DNA from: Plantago elongata
Taxonomy: Eukaryota; Streptophyta; Magnoliopsida; Lamiales; Plantaginaceae
DNA length: 24,548 bases
NCBI GenBank assembly: GCA_036897095.1
Contig: JAYMSP010002401.1
Coordinates: 1 to 24,548 of the forward strand
Reading direction: 5' to 3'
In this document: piece after piece, positions 1 through 9,576 of the stretch
Layout: each line of letters starts with the position of its first letter
How positions within the stretch are numbered: position 1 is the first letter of the stretch
The notes under the pieces: model-generated
The model's input: only the letters and a program-made list of their open reading frames with translations
What the model was told of the DNA's origin: nothing
Databases searched by the model: none
Made by a program: the position numbers and the translations under genes

Positions 1-2640
1 CATATCGATTCCCTAGATTATGATCTGTAACAATGGCGGCCAGTGGTGGAGGTTGGTAATAGTGGGAAGTTAAGCACACACCGATACATTAAATGTCATG
101 AGATTATTGAAAAACTTTCATTAACCATAACTATGTTGACGGTGGTGACCAGAGATGGTGGTGGTGGTGGTCGAAGATGGTTGTGGTGGCCGAAGATGAT
201 GATGGTGCTCGTGGTTGTTTGATGGGAGATAATTATTATTTCTTAATTTTTTATTTACTAAAAGTAATTACATAAAAGATTCTAATTAATTATTATTCTA
301 GTTATTTGAATTATTAGAGGGTTTATAAATTAATTTTTAATTATTAATTATGCCATTTGTCAAGCTTTGAATCGTGTATCAATTATAGTACAATGCGACG
401 TAGTACTGAGATTAGTCAACCCTTCTTATATGATTAGTACACAAATATGTACTATTTGACAAAAATTATATGAAGTTGTTGATGATTTTATAGGCTAAAG
501 AAAATTGAAAGAAAGGCAGTGAATTAGTATGGGTTAGTAATAAAATTTTAATTTTTACTGAACTAATATAAATTAACGTGAATTAGTCAATTTCATGTCA
601 AGTCGACTCGTTAATGAATTTTTATAGTATTTAGTGGTTTGCTAATTCATAAATTGTTCTAAGGCAAACATTCTTAATTGTTTCATGTTATTTGAGCGAA
701 TACTTTATCAATCTCAATTTTAACGTTCTATTTTAATTTTTTATGAACAACGTTTTCAAACGAGTGTATATATGAATATAAATTTATCCACAGTACATAA
801 ACCATTTACAGGGTTTGCAGTGTGTATGGATGTAAATTCGGAAGATTCATAATTTGATATTTATATTTATTTATATCGATACTTGTGATAATATTGAGGG
901 AGGTGATCTTTCATATTTAATCTGACGAGCATTTCTTATACTCCATGGGGATATTCCCATTGAATCCATGACCTATAGTCGCCACTCAAAATAGTTTGTA
1001 CTGTGCACATCCAAGCAGTCCGTGCCTGTGGTCGCCCGCACAAAGTGAGGAAACGGATTTTAAAAGTTATATATAGTACTGTCATAATTGAAAGGACCAT
1101 TAAATTGAGCAAGTTAACCTAGTTAGTATTTAATATGTCCATATAATCCGGTTGGCAATTGGCTGCATGTAGCGATCTTAAATTTCACGTGATCAACAAT
1201 TATTGCCAAAGGTTGTATATGTTTTAATCCCAATGCTTATCCCATACTCAACACTATAAATTAATTGCAGATTAACTTGTTTCCACGTACCAAACCACTT
1301 AATTAATTATGTTTTGCCAGTGTTTAAGGGGCAACTTAAATTTCATCATTGACTTTCCGCGCGCTTCCATTTTCTATTGAATATAGTTTACTCTTTTGGC
1401 AAAATGTAGTTAATACAAATCAGTTTTCACATGAAATCTAAATCTTGAATGCTTTGCTGTGCCAATACGGTGCGACATCAAATTAAAATTAAACTGGACT
1501 GTACTCCTTGATATTTCTTTATATAAAAAAGTGTACATCCACATGGAGATAAGGTTGACTAATACTTAAATTGGAATTAAAACTTTAATTTTATAAAACT
1601 TTAATTTTATATTGTGGACAATGGTGATTATATATAAACTGAACACATAAATAGTTTTTAAGCTAGGGGTTGAAGTGTTAAAGTCTTAAGAAGCACAATT
1701 ACTATTGGCCCAAATCGAGTAATAGGAGTTAATTTTATTTTGCATAAGTAAGATTTATTCAAACACCAGCCAAAATCTGAATTCCGGTGTTCCAGCTGCA
1801 TATTGAGTATACTGAACTCAATGGTCTGGTCTCTTGTGTTCTCGATGGGTATGGTGTTACAAAATGTAAGATTAGTACACATATCCTAAATGATATTGTA
1901 TCGGTTCAAAGAATCAAATTTCGTTTTTTAAAGGTAAGGCCATAGTGGTGTTGGGATTTAGGAATGGGCAATGTTTATAGGCCAAGGTTGTTCAAATGTA
2001 GAATAATCAAATTTGATTCTATTGAATTCAAGGATTCATAAGGTGGTCTGGTGTCAAAGAGTTGGATTGTATGCAGGAGGTGTAGAATTTGAACCTCGAC
2101 AATGTTAGAGTTAGAAGGTGGTTTTGGTTAAGAGAAGACGATAAATTATAAGGTGGTATTGGATAATTTACCCCTTATAATATAATTAGCATATTAAAAA
2201 AATAATTCTCAAGAATTCATCTTTTACGAGCGGATAACAACAAATGCAAACGGAAAAAACTTCATACGGTTATTAATGGGTATGTTATTATTGTAATATA
2301 AAATAAAGATAAATTATTATCTCACTTGAATGAATTGCAAGAGAATCTAACTACTGAAAGAGATTAATTAATGAGTGGTAATCAGACATTGGAAACCTAA
2401 CTTCCATAAACCTAGAAATCCGCGCAGAATTAATCACCCAAGAGCATGATCATCGATCCTTTCCTACATCGTCTTATGTGGGGGCTATGTTTAACCTAAT
2501 TCGATCATGAATTCCATTTACACCATTCCTTTTTAACGATGTTGTGATTGGGACTCCCAACTTATAAATTTGAGAATAACATCATTTTCATTTACACTAT
2601 TAACTAACAATATAAGTGAAATGGGAGGAGAAAATTAAAC
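1..2640. other. AT-rich intergenic DNA, no gene seen
   Basis: No open frame with a recognisable domain, signal peptide or splice pattern is visible on either strand. The sequence is A/T-rich with scattered short homopolymers. The only compositional oddity is a GGT/GAT-rich purine stretch around 136-212. The 74-residue minus-strand frame at 1658-1882 has no recognisable motif and looks like chance. Confidence 0.6.
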
Positions 2641-2689
2641 ATACTGGATTGATAAGCCTGCTTTAGATTGTGTTCTTCTCAACTGAAAT

Positions 2690-2815
2690 TTACTGAACTT
2701 GACTGAATTAAACTAAGGTATAAATTAAAACTAAATCGAGCTGAACTGAACTAAACTGAACTAGACTGAATTGAATTAAACCGAAGTGATTTTCAGTTAA
2801 AGATAATACAACTTT
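2690..2815 (+). repeat. Dispersed degenerate CTGAACTGAA repeat, copy 1
   Basis: A run of imperfect 5-10 bp units of the form (C/A)TGAA(C/T)T(A/G)AA, with the unique core AAACTAAGGTATAAATTAAA and the ending GTGATTTTCAGTTAAAGA. The same core and ending recur in reverse orientation near 20780-20915 and, more weakly, near 15640-15735, so this is a dispersed repeat family rather than local simple sequence. No coding potential is seen. Confidence 0.6.
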
Positions 2816-3380
2816 AACAATACTTAATTTTTCCAAATGATAATCAAACAACCAACATCACATCAAAAGGAAGGACAGATCCTCCATCAACATTTTAGCT
2901 AAAAATGCGAACTATAAAATGTACCGAGGCATTACCAAGTCTTGAATAAACTAAACTGTAAACACTCAAAAATTGAAATTATGCTCTTAATCTCCTTTAA
3001 AATGACCCCCGTTTATTAAAAGTATCTGAAAATGTAACTAATAGCTGAATAATTAGTTTGTAGCTGATTAGGTAATTTTTTATAACAAATCAACTTTGTT
3101 AGCTTCTCAAACCAGCTAGCTTGTTTGAAAATTTGTGTATTTACGTAATGAATTTTATATTAAAAAGAATTTATGAAGCTCAAAAGTCAGTGGTAACCAG
3201 ATCGTAAATTGCTTATACCACTGAAAGGCAGATTTCAGGCAATCGAAGGTCTGTATCAAGTCATTGCAACCCTGGCTATAATGTTGTTACATTTGTTCAA
3301 CACTTCAACTTAATTAAATTCATCCATTGGCGTAGCACTAAACTACGAAAAGTATATCCTTCATGGGTATAAATAACTGA
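2816..3380. other. Intergenic, nothing recognised
   Basis: AT-rich sequence with no gene signal. Around 3040-3130 there are several TAGCTGAT/CAGCTAG words of a kind found in plant MITEs, also seen near 12600-12830, but no clear termini could be fixed. Confidence 0.45.
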
Positions 3381-3384
3381 ATAC

Positions 3385-3487
3385 CGTATAGTGAAATTAG
3401 GACTTCTTATTATATCTAATTACACATACATGTATAAATATATATGAGATTGGTGAATGAGAAGAGATAGGAAGAATAGTTATTTCA
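3385..3487 (+). repeat. 5' LTR remnant of Copia element
   Basis: The segment aligns with the second half of the 3' LTR (5008-5183). Both contain AAATTAGGA, TTATTATATCTAATTA and a GATAGGAA / GGTAGGAA block before the end. It carries a TATA-like TATAAATA at 3433-3440 and ends in TTTCA directly before the primer binding site. The first 70 bp or so of the LTR expected from the 3' copy are not recognisable. Confidence 0.65.
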
Positions 3488-3500
3488 TGGTATCAGATCC
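3488..3500 (+). other. Primer binding site (initiator tRNA-Met)
   Basis: TGGTATCAGATCC matches the usual plant Copia primer binding site, complementary to the 3' end of initiator tRNA-Met, with one change from the common TGGTATCAGAGC. It starts directly after the LTR end. The same site, also with one change, occurs at 24368. Confidence 0.8.
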
Positions 3501-4905
3501 ATATAATCTCAAACGGACATTGGTCCTGTATCTCCTACTTTTCCCCAATGAAATTTGTGACGAAAAGACAATTTTTGTATAGCTTGACATCACAGTGCAG
3601 TTCGAGGAATTTCCCGAAGATTCAGCCGTTGGATCATCACGAAATTTTGACATAACCAAGATAACTCGTGGAACTACAATTTGGACTGTGGAGATCGAAA
3701 TCAAATCAGGTTTAATAAGTGAAACTGCGTTATCCGTTAAGCAACAGATTGCTGAAAATTATGATCCGATCTCATATGATATCTTCGCCAGATAATCACT
3801 TATCTTTTCCCTCACTGTAATTAATGTGATTATCCTTGCGTATATCTATTTGTATCTTTTCTCCCTTTATCTTCCGCTGCAGAACTCCATATACAAAACC
3901 TCACGTTCGATATATTCACGTATATACAGAAACTCACATTCGTATACCTCTTTCGAGTTCTCCTCTAATCGAACAATTTTCTTTAATATGTCGAACTTTT
4001 CCTCAGATCCAGCAACCCATTGTTGTCGATACCCTCCCATGTTCAAACAGCTTTCTTCAATCTGTCGAACTTCTTTTCTGATCGAACAACCCACGTTGTG
4101 AATCCCCTTCCGTTTTTGAACAGTTTTCTTTAATATCTCAAACTTTCTTCTATCCTCCGGCAATTACCCGCAATCGTCGTTCTCCTGTCTAGCAATCACC
4201 CCAGCCTGTTCGATCTTCATCGACCGCCTCTGCAATTGCTCGCGATCGTCGATCGCCCTCTTGTCCGACGGACAATCATCCCGTCAGGTGTTCTTCTTTT
4301 GATTACGCAGTGGATTTCTCTTATTCTTATGCAGTTGAGCAATCACATGTAGAAAACTTATGCGTTTTCTCCACGCGTCATTGATTTTCAAGCTCCCGAA
4401 GTCACACGTCCTGATCAAAAGGGTTTTCCTCGTTCCCAGATCAACCTGACGCGCCACCAGTCCATCCCACATAGCTTCCTAGTCCGAAGCTCCTTTTGTG
4501 GTTAGAGTTCGCGAGTTTTATGTTCCATCTCCAGTCGTTCGAGCTAGTTGTTTGAAGCTCTTGTTCCGCTGTATCATGGACTATTGTGGTCACATGTTGA
4601 ACCTTCTCTACCTACTCAAGACTATCTCTATGTGATCACTTATTGATACGTCTTTTTTCCACCTATGTGTAGTCTTATATTCTCTCCTATTCTGGATGTC
4701 TCTCTATATATGTCTGCTCTAGGTGAACTTCTTCTATCCGACTCTTGTAGACTCGAGCACCTCACTGGAGTAAGGTACAATATTTGGGTCCTCGTTGCCC
4801 ATAACCAACTGCCCATGGTATCCTCCAATGTTCGGTCATACCTGCATCGACTGCTCTCGTAAAACATCAGCGTAGAACGTCATTGATGAAATCTGTTGAT
4901 TCTTA

Positions 4906-5013
4906 CCTATGAGTCGATTTTTCACCAAAGGACTTCCACAAGTATTGTTTGACGTTTTTCAGGACATTCTCAACGTTCATCAAACTCCCGTTTCGACTGA
5001 GGGAGAGTGTTAG
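4906..5013 (+). pseudogene. Copia pol C-terminal remnant (end of RNase H region)
   Basis: The reading frame gives FFTKGLPQVLFDVF followed by LNVHQTPVSTEGEC and a stop. This matches the end of Copia polyproteins, where a (D)IFTKGLP motif is followed by a short tail ending at the polypurine tract with the stop inside the LTR start. Upstream in the same frame no continuous pol sequence is seen, so only the tail is legible. It fixes the element's orientation as plus. Confidence 0.7.
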
Positions 5014-5183
5014 AAGTATAATTAGATCAAGACTCATTAATGTTAGTACTTAGAAGTATTATTAAATTAGGATTCCTTATTATATCTAATTATACATACT
5101 TGTATGTATGTATGTATGTATATGTGTGTGTGTGTGTGTGTGAAATTGATGAATATGTAGAGGTAGGAAAAATAATTATTTTA
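5008..5183 (+). repeat. 3' LTR of Copia element, with microsatellite expansion
   Basis: It begins TGTTAGAAG right after the polypurine tract and ends near TTATTTTA, where similarity to the 5' LTR stops. Relative to the 5' LTR, a (TGTA)n tract and then a (GT)n tract (about 5101-5142) have grown inside it. The exact 3' boundary is inferred from the alignment with 3487. Confidence 0.65.
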
Positions 5184-5330
5184 TTGTCTTTATAAGTCTA
5201 AATAATTGTGGTTTATTTCCTCTTTAGAATACAGTACAAATATATGTTAAAAGTGTTTTGTTACGGCTTCAATAATTAGTTACTTGATGTCGCTGATAAT
5301 GTTTGTTAAGTAGATTTTATTTACCTTCTA

Positions 5331-5806
5331 ACAGGACTTTTTTACGATCAAACAGGCTTTCACATGTCTATAACAGTTAATAAATAAAAAAATTAACATA
5401 TTTATTCCTTAAATATCAAAATATTAAAGTAAAAAATTGGTAATTCTTAAAAAAATATTATTTTAATTTTAAAAATATTTTACAAGATAAATTTAATTTT
5501 TTTGACTAATATTTTTATTTTTTAAATTTAAACATTCATAAGGCGGAAGGGCGATGAGTCATCGCCAATGCGGTAAGGCGATCACCCTTTCGCCATATGA
5601 ATATTTAAATTAGAAAAATTCAAATATTAATCAAAACATTCAAATTTACCTTCTAAAATATTTTCAAATTTAAACCGTATTCTTTAGAATTATTTATTTT
5701 TTATTTTAGCATTTTGAAATTTAACGGAATAAATATGTTAATTTTTCTTATTTACATCCTGTTATCAAGCAAGACGAAATCCTGCCTAATCGTAGAAAAA
5801 TCTAAC
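5331..5806. mobile_element. Large foldback (long inverted-repeat) element
   Basis: The sequence from about 5331 inward to about 5566 is the imperfect reverse complement of about 5577-5806. Matching segments include TTAACATATTTATTCC (left arm; reverse complement in the right arm at about 5729-5744), a TTACGATC/CTACGATTA pair near the outer ends, and CATAAGGCGGAAGGGCGAT facing ATCACCCTTTCGCCATATG near the centre. The apex is a GC-rich island in very AT-rich DNA and holds a perfect 8-bp palindrome, GGCGATGA-G-TCATCGCC (5550-5566). It has no open reading frame. The structure suits a MITE or foldback transposon; target-site duplication was not resolved. Confidence 0.7.
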
Positions 5807-6600
5807 TAACTATCACTAACAATTCAAATTAATGTTAGGATTGACTTTAAATTAATATATACTTCCCACCCAAATAAGTTTATAAATTAAGATTATCACA
5901 TAATACGTTTTACATTTAAAATAAAACTAATATAAAGTACGAAAACATTAAAAAGAAATCGTATACTTTGAATAGAATTGCGCATGTATGATATAGTGCA
6001 AAACTAACATTTTAAGTTACTTGTTAGGTGTATATTTTCATTTATGTTAATATTTGTAATTGGACATCGCACATAACCTTCCGTAACTAATTGGGTCCCT
6101 ATCATTTTAAAAATTATGTTCAAGTCCATTTTTCAACCAAAACGTTGACATGGTGCGAATTAACCAATTTATCCATCTAACAAAATATTTATTAAAATTT
6201 AAATAATTAAATTAAAGAGAATATGATGAAGGACATTCGATTTATTAAACAAAAGGAAAATTAAAAGGAAGTAATTAAAGAAAAGAGAAAAAGAAAAATT
6301 AGTAATTAAAGAAAAAGGAAACGAAAATGTAATAAGGGCATAATAAGGAAAATAGATGAATTTTTCACTCTTTCTCTTATCAGGTTTGACTTTTTAATTT
6401 TATGTTAAATATGTATTTATTTCAATTCAAAGATTGTCCTTCATCGTAAATTTTAAAATATTAAGGATCTATTCATTTATATGATATTTGAAAAGGTGGT
6501 TAGATATTTTCACTTATATGGAAGTATGTAACGTTGAGATGAGAAATATAGGAGTATAAAATTTGAATATGAAAATGACATACACTTGCTAATTTAGAAA
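5807..6600. other. Intergenic upstream of gene 1
   Basis: AT-rich sequence with no gene seen. A purine-rich stretch at about 6225-6335 contains a repeated AGTAATTAAAGAAAA word. It may include distal promoter sequence of the downstream gene, but nothing specific can be pointed to before 6632. Confidence 0.5.
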
Positions 6601-6631
6601 GTATTGAGATTTAAATAGTGATAGTAGAGAT

Positions 6632-6757
6632 CTGTGGTAAGAGCCACATGCATTAGATCCCATGATTATGACTAAGTTCACTACTATCATTGTTTTAATT
6701 ATATCAAAGCAACACATAGTGAAAATTTTAAAAACTTCCACAGATTGCCGCTTAAAC
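6632..6757 (+). promoter_or_regulatory. Conserved upstream module of gene 1 (blocks A and B, RY element)
   Basis: Two blocks are shared almost letter for letter with 16043-16174 upstream of the paralogue. Block A (6632-6671) has CTGTGGT, then CACATGCAT, then AGATCCCATGATTATGA. Block B (6736-6757) has TTCCAC and TTGCCGCTTAAAC. Spacing is also kept (126 bp here, 132 bp there), with a weaker TTCACTA match between them. CATGCAT (6647-6653) is an RY/Sph-type site, known to be bound by plant B3-domain factors; whether it works here is inference. The module abuts the TATA box of this gene. Confidence 0.75.
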
Positions 6758-6760
6758 TAC

Positions 6761-6768
6761 TATAAATC
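6761..6768 (+). promoter_or_regulatory. TATA box of gene 1
   Basis: CTATAAATCC lies 56 bp before the start codon and immediately after the conserved GCTTAAAC block. The spacing fits a short 5' UTR of about 20-30 nt. The paralogue has CTATAAATTA in the matching context (CTTAAAC followed closely by TATAAAT). Confidence 0.75.
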
Positions 6769-6816
6769 CCCATTCAATGAAGCCTAATTATCCAAGTTAG
6801 TGACACACATCACAGG

Positions 6817-8722
6817 ATGGGTTCTATCCGTCCTACTCTAGCCTTGCTCCTTTTGCACCTTTCTTTGTTACTATGCAGCTCCATTGTTGCATATGGTGAT
6901 GAAGACAAAATTCTTCCACCACCAAAAGACCCCAAACCACCTCATGATGACGGCAACAAGCATCATTATCCAGAAGCTCCATTTCTTTCCCCGGTGTATC
7001 CACCGATAGAACTACCGACGACTCCACCTTACGAACCACCTATCCACCCGCCAGTCAAGGCTCCAGTGTCACCACCGGTCAAGACACCAAATTGTCCACC
7101 CGAAACGCCTCAAGTTTCCCCACCGACACATCCGCCAATTCACCCCCCAACTTATCCACCTGTAAAGCCACCAGTTTCTCCACCTGTTACCCCTTCACTT
7201 TCACCACCAACACAACCGCCAATAAAACCCCCAACTTCTCCACCGGTAAAGCCTCCAGTTCCTCCACCAGTAAAGCCACCCGTTTCTCCACCAGTCTCAC
7301 CACCAACTTACCCACCAATTAATCCCCCGACTTATCCACCAATTTACCCACCCGTCAAACCTCCCATATCACCACCAATGAAGCCACCTTCATATCCACC
7401 TATAAAGCCCCCCGTTTACCCACCCATAACGCCTCCAACTTTACCACCCGTTCATCCACCAGTGAAACCCCCAGTCTATCCACCTGTAAAGCCTCCAATT
7501 TCACCACCTGTCAAGCCACCCGTCAACCCTCCCGTAAAACCACCAACTTCACCACCTGTTCATCCACCAGTGAAACCCCCTGTCTTTCCACCAGTGAACC
7601 CACCTGTTTACCCGCCTGTTAAACCTCCAGTTTCACCACCGGTTCAACCACCAATGAATCCTCCGGTATATCCACCAATTAAGCCTCCAGTTTCTCCACC
7701 AACTAAGCCACCAGTTTACCCACCTGTTAAACCTCCAGTATCACCACCGGTTCACCCACCAGTGAAGCCACCATCATACCCACCTACAACGCCTCCAGTT
7801 TCACCACCAATGAAGCCACCCGTTTACCCACCTTCCAAGCCCCCGGTTTTACCACCGACATATCCTCCAATCAAACCCCCAGTTTATCCACCTGTAAAGC
7901 CTCCAGTTTCACCACCAGTGCAACCACCAGTTTACCCACCTATCAAGCCTCCAGTTTACCCACCCATAAAGCCTCCCACATCACCAATCTATCCACCTGT
8001 TAAACCACCAATTATATCACCAATTTATCCTCCAGTTTCACCACCAGTTTATCCGCCGATAGTCGCTCCAGTTTCACCTCCAATCTATCCTGCACGAAAA
8101 TTGATATTCATTCGTGGTTTGGTGTATTGCAAGTCCTGCAAGTACAGGGGCATCGACACATACTCGGGCGCTTCTCCACTTGCTGGTAACATAACCAAGC
8201 CCATTAAACTTTTCTCCTTCATTAATTCTAAAGATAACAACCTTATTAATTAACACAAAGAGTTTCGATATAGTTATAAATATAATCGTTATGATTTTAG
8301 TTAATAATGAAAGGAAACTCTACTGATATTGTCCATATTCCTAATCATCTTTTATCTTTATACTTCATACATAGATCTTGAACTCTGTCCTATGTGTAGG
8401 TGCTGAAGTAACATTGAAATGCAAGAGCAAGAAGGTTCATGTAGTGGAGAAAGTAAAGACAGATAAGAACGGATTCTACTTGTTCACCCCACAAAAGCTA
8501 ACAATTTTTAGCGTTCGCAAGTGCTCTATCTCTTTCACTTCACCGCTTAAAACTTGCAGCGAACCTGCATTTATGGGCAAGAACCACGGCAAAGGTCACC
8601 CGGCTTTTGTTCCGTACCCAACACCGCTTCCACCAGTCAACAACAAGGAGCCAGCATTTGCACTCTATAGTGTCAATACCTTCACATTCCAGCCGCACAA
8701 GAAGTACCCTTGCCATAAATAA
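6817..8722 (+). CDS. AGP31-like proline-rich PAC-domain cell-wall protein (gene 1, two exons)
   Basis: Predicted secreted structural glycoprotein of the cell wall, related to Arabidopsis AGP31/AGP30 and other Pro-rich Pollen Ole e 1-like proteins. Exons are 6817-8185 and 8400-8722; the 214-bp GT-AG intron (8186-8399) is phase 1, splitting Gly457. The product is 563 aa. Residues 1-27 form a Leu-rich signal peptide; 28-59 are charged and His/Pro-containing; 60-426 are a strict tetrapeptide array xxPP (VKPP, VSPP, VYPP, IKPP and similar), about 91 units with one 3-residue slip (TSP); 427-563 are the PAC domain, starting RKLIFIRGLVYCKSCKYRG, with cysteines 438, 441, 464, 498, 509 and 561. Prolines are likely hydroxylated and O-glycosylated, as in family members. 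AGP31 is reported to bind pectic galactan through its PAC domain; a similar role here is inference. C93 is an extra lone cysteine. Reading through the intron would stop at 8251. The first ATG after the TATA box was chosen because it opens the signal peptide. Confidence 0.93.
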
Positions 8723-8817
8723 GTAGTTTGTCACTTTCTCTAGTAGTTGTGTTGCATGCAACTCCCTGTAATAGATGATCACTTAGAGTGAAGCTCGATT
8801 TAATAGATGTGCGTCGA

Positions 8818-8860
8818 AATAAATCATACAGATATATACATTTGCATGGTTTGGAATAAA
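8818..8860 (+). terminator. Poly(A) signals of gene 1
   Basis: Two AATAAA hexamers, at 8818-8823 and 8855-8860, lie 96 and 133 bp after the stop codon in U-rich sequence. They are the likely plant near-upstream polyadenylation elements; the cleavage site itself cannot be read. Confidence 0.6.
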
Positions 8861-9080
8861 CAAATTCTCATGATAAGGAAATTTTACTTTTTCTCTCTTC
8901 TAATATTATTCTACTGACTGCTCTCCAACTAATTATTACTTAAGTAGGCATGGAGTATATGTTTACTCTAAAATTAATTAAGAGAGCTACAAAAGGTCAT
9001 TACTTGCATGTAAGGGATAAATATCTTTTTTTTTAGGGGAAACTTGAATTCATTCAATCAAAGGAATATGAGAGTACAAA

Positions 9081-9560
9081 TCAGATTGGCAACAGAGTAC
9101 CATCTAAGTTTCTGCTAACCTGGCAAGCCAAATCGTGAGCTACAATATTAGCTTCACGGAAAACATGTAAAAACTGAATAGAATGGAAAAAACTAACTGA
9201 GTTTCTAATCTCATCAATATAATGTCCTGCAGTAGCAAGGCAAGGGATGGTCGAGTTTATGGCTTTGATAACTGTCGCGCAGTCACTTTCCAGCAGCACA
9301 TCGGTCCAGCCCAATTCCCTGGCCATTCGAACTCCTTCCAGCACTGCCAATGTCTCTGCAATTTCCGGGCATGTCGTGTTTGGAATCACCCTTTGCCTCC
9401 ACGCAATGACCACACCAGCTGAATTTCTGGCAACAATACCAAGTCCAGCTGACTTACTCTGTGCCAAGATCGAAGCATCAACATTGAGTTTTATGTATGC
9501 ATCAGGTGGTAATATCCATTGTCTATTCGAGTCAAGTTTGTTGGGGATGGCATCAACTCT
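9081..9560 (-). pseudogene. LINE-type RNase H domain (RVT_3)
   Basis: The minus-strand frame contains WILPPDAYIKLNVDAS, then GLGIVARNSAGVVIAW, EIAETLAVLEGVRMA, DVLLESDCATVIKAI and HVFREANIVAHDLA. These are the Asp, Glu and Asp landmarks and the R.AN..AH.LA tail of plant LINE and retrotransposon-derived RNase H domains. The part from 9081 to 9467 alone is open for 128 residues beginning at a Met; the domain clearly begins further upstream, near 9560, without its own Met. It is followed by a stop, about 50 bp of 3' sequence and the poly(A) tail. It is the C-terminal domain of the inserted LINE, not a free gene. Confidence 0.85.
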
Positions 9561-9576
9561 CTTCGCATTTTTGTAC

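Larger units (their letters stand above)
3385..5183 (+). mobile_element. Decayed Ty1/Copia LTR retrotransposon
   Basis: The order of parts is that of a Copia element: a shortened 5' LTR, a primer binding site TGGTATCAGATCC complementary to initiator tRNA-Met, an internal region of about 1.5 kb without intact gag or pol, the last codons of a Copia pol frame, a polypurine tract GAGGGAGAG (4999-5007), and a 3' LTR starting TGTTAG. The two LTRs share the block around CTTATTATATCTAATTA. The internal region is full of stops and is much shorter than an autonomous Copia element, so this is a dead, internally deleted copy. Target-site duplications could not be identified because the 5' LTR start is lost. 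Confidence 0.75.

Noticed and set aside
3595-4163. Several short open frames on both strands in the Copia interior
   Set aside because: None shows gag zinc-knuckle, protease, integrase or RT motifs; they lie in a decayed retroelement.
4750-4860. Possible Copia RNase H similarity around AHNQLPMVSSNVRS
   Set aside because: It resembles the A(K)KQ..VSRSS region only loosely; not enough to annotate.
7092-7322. Ser/Thr-rich alternative frame within gene 1
   Set aside because: It is a frame shadow of the 12-bp repeat; it has no signal peptide, promoter or splice context of its own.
8378-8722. Independent small ORF beginning MNSVLCVG
   Set aside because: Its first codons lie in the intron of gene 1; from 8400 it is exon 2, joined by clean GT-AG signals and PAC-domain homology.
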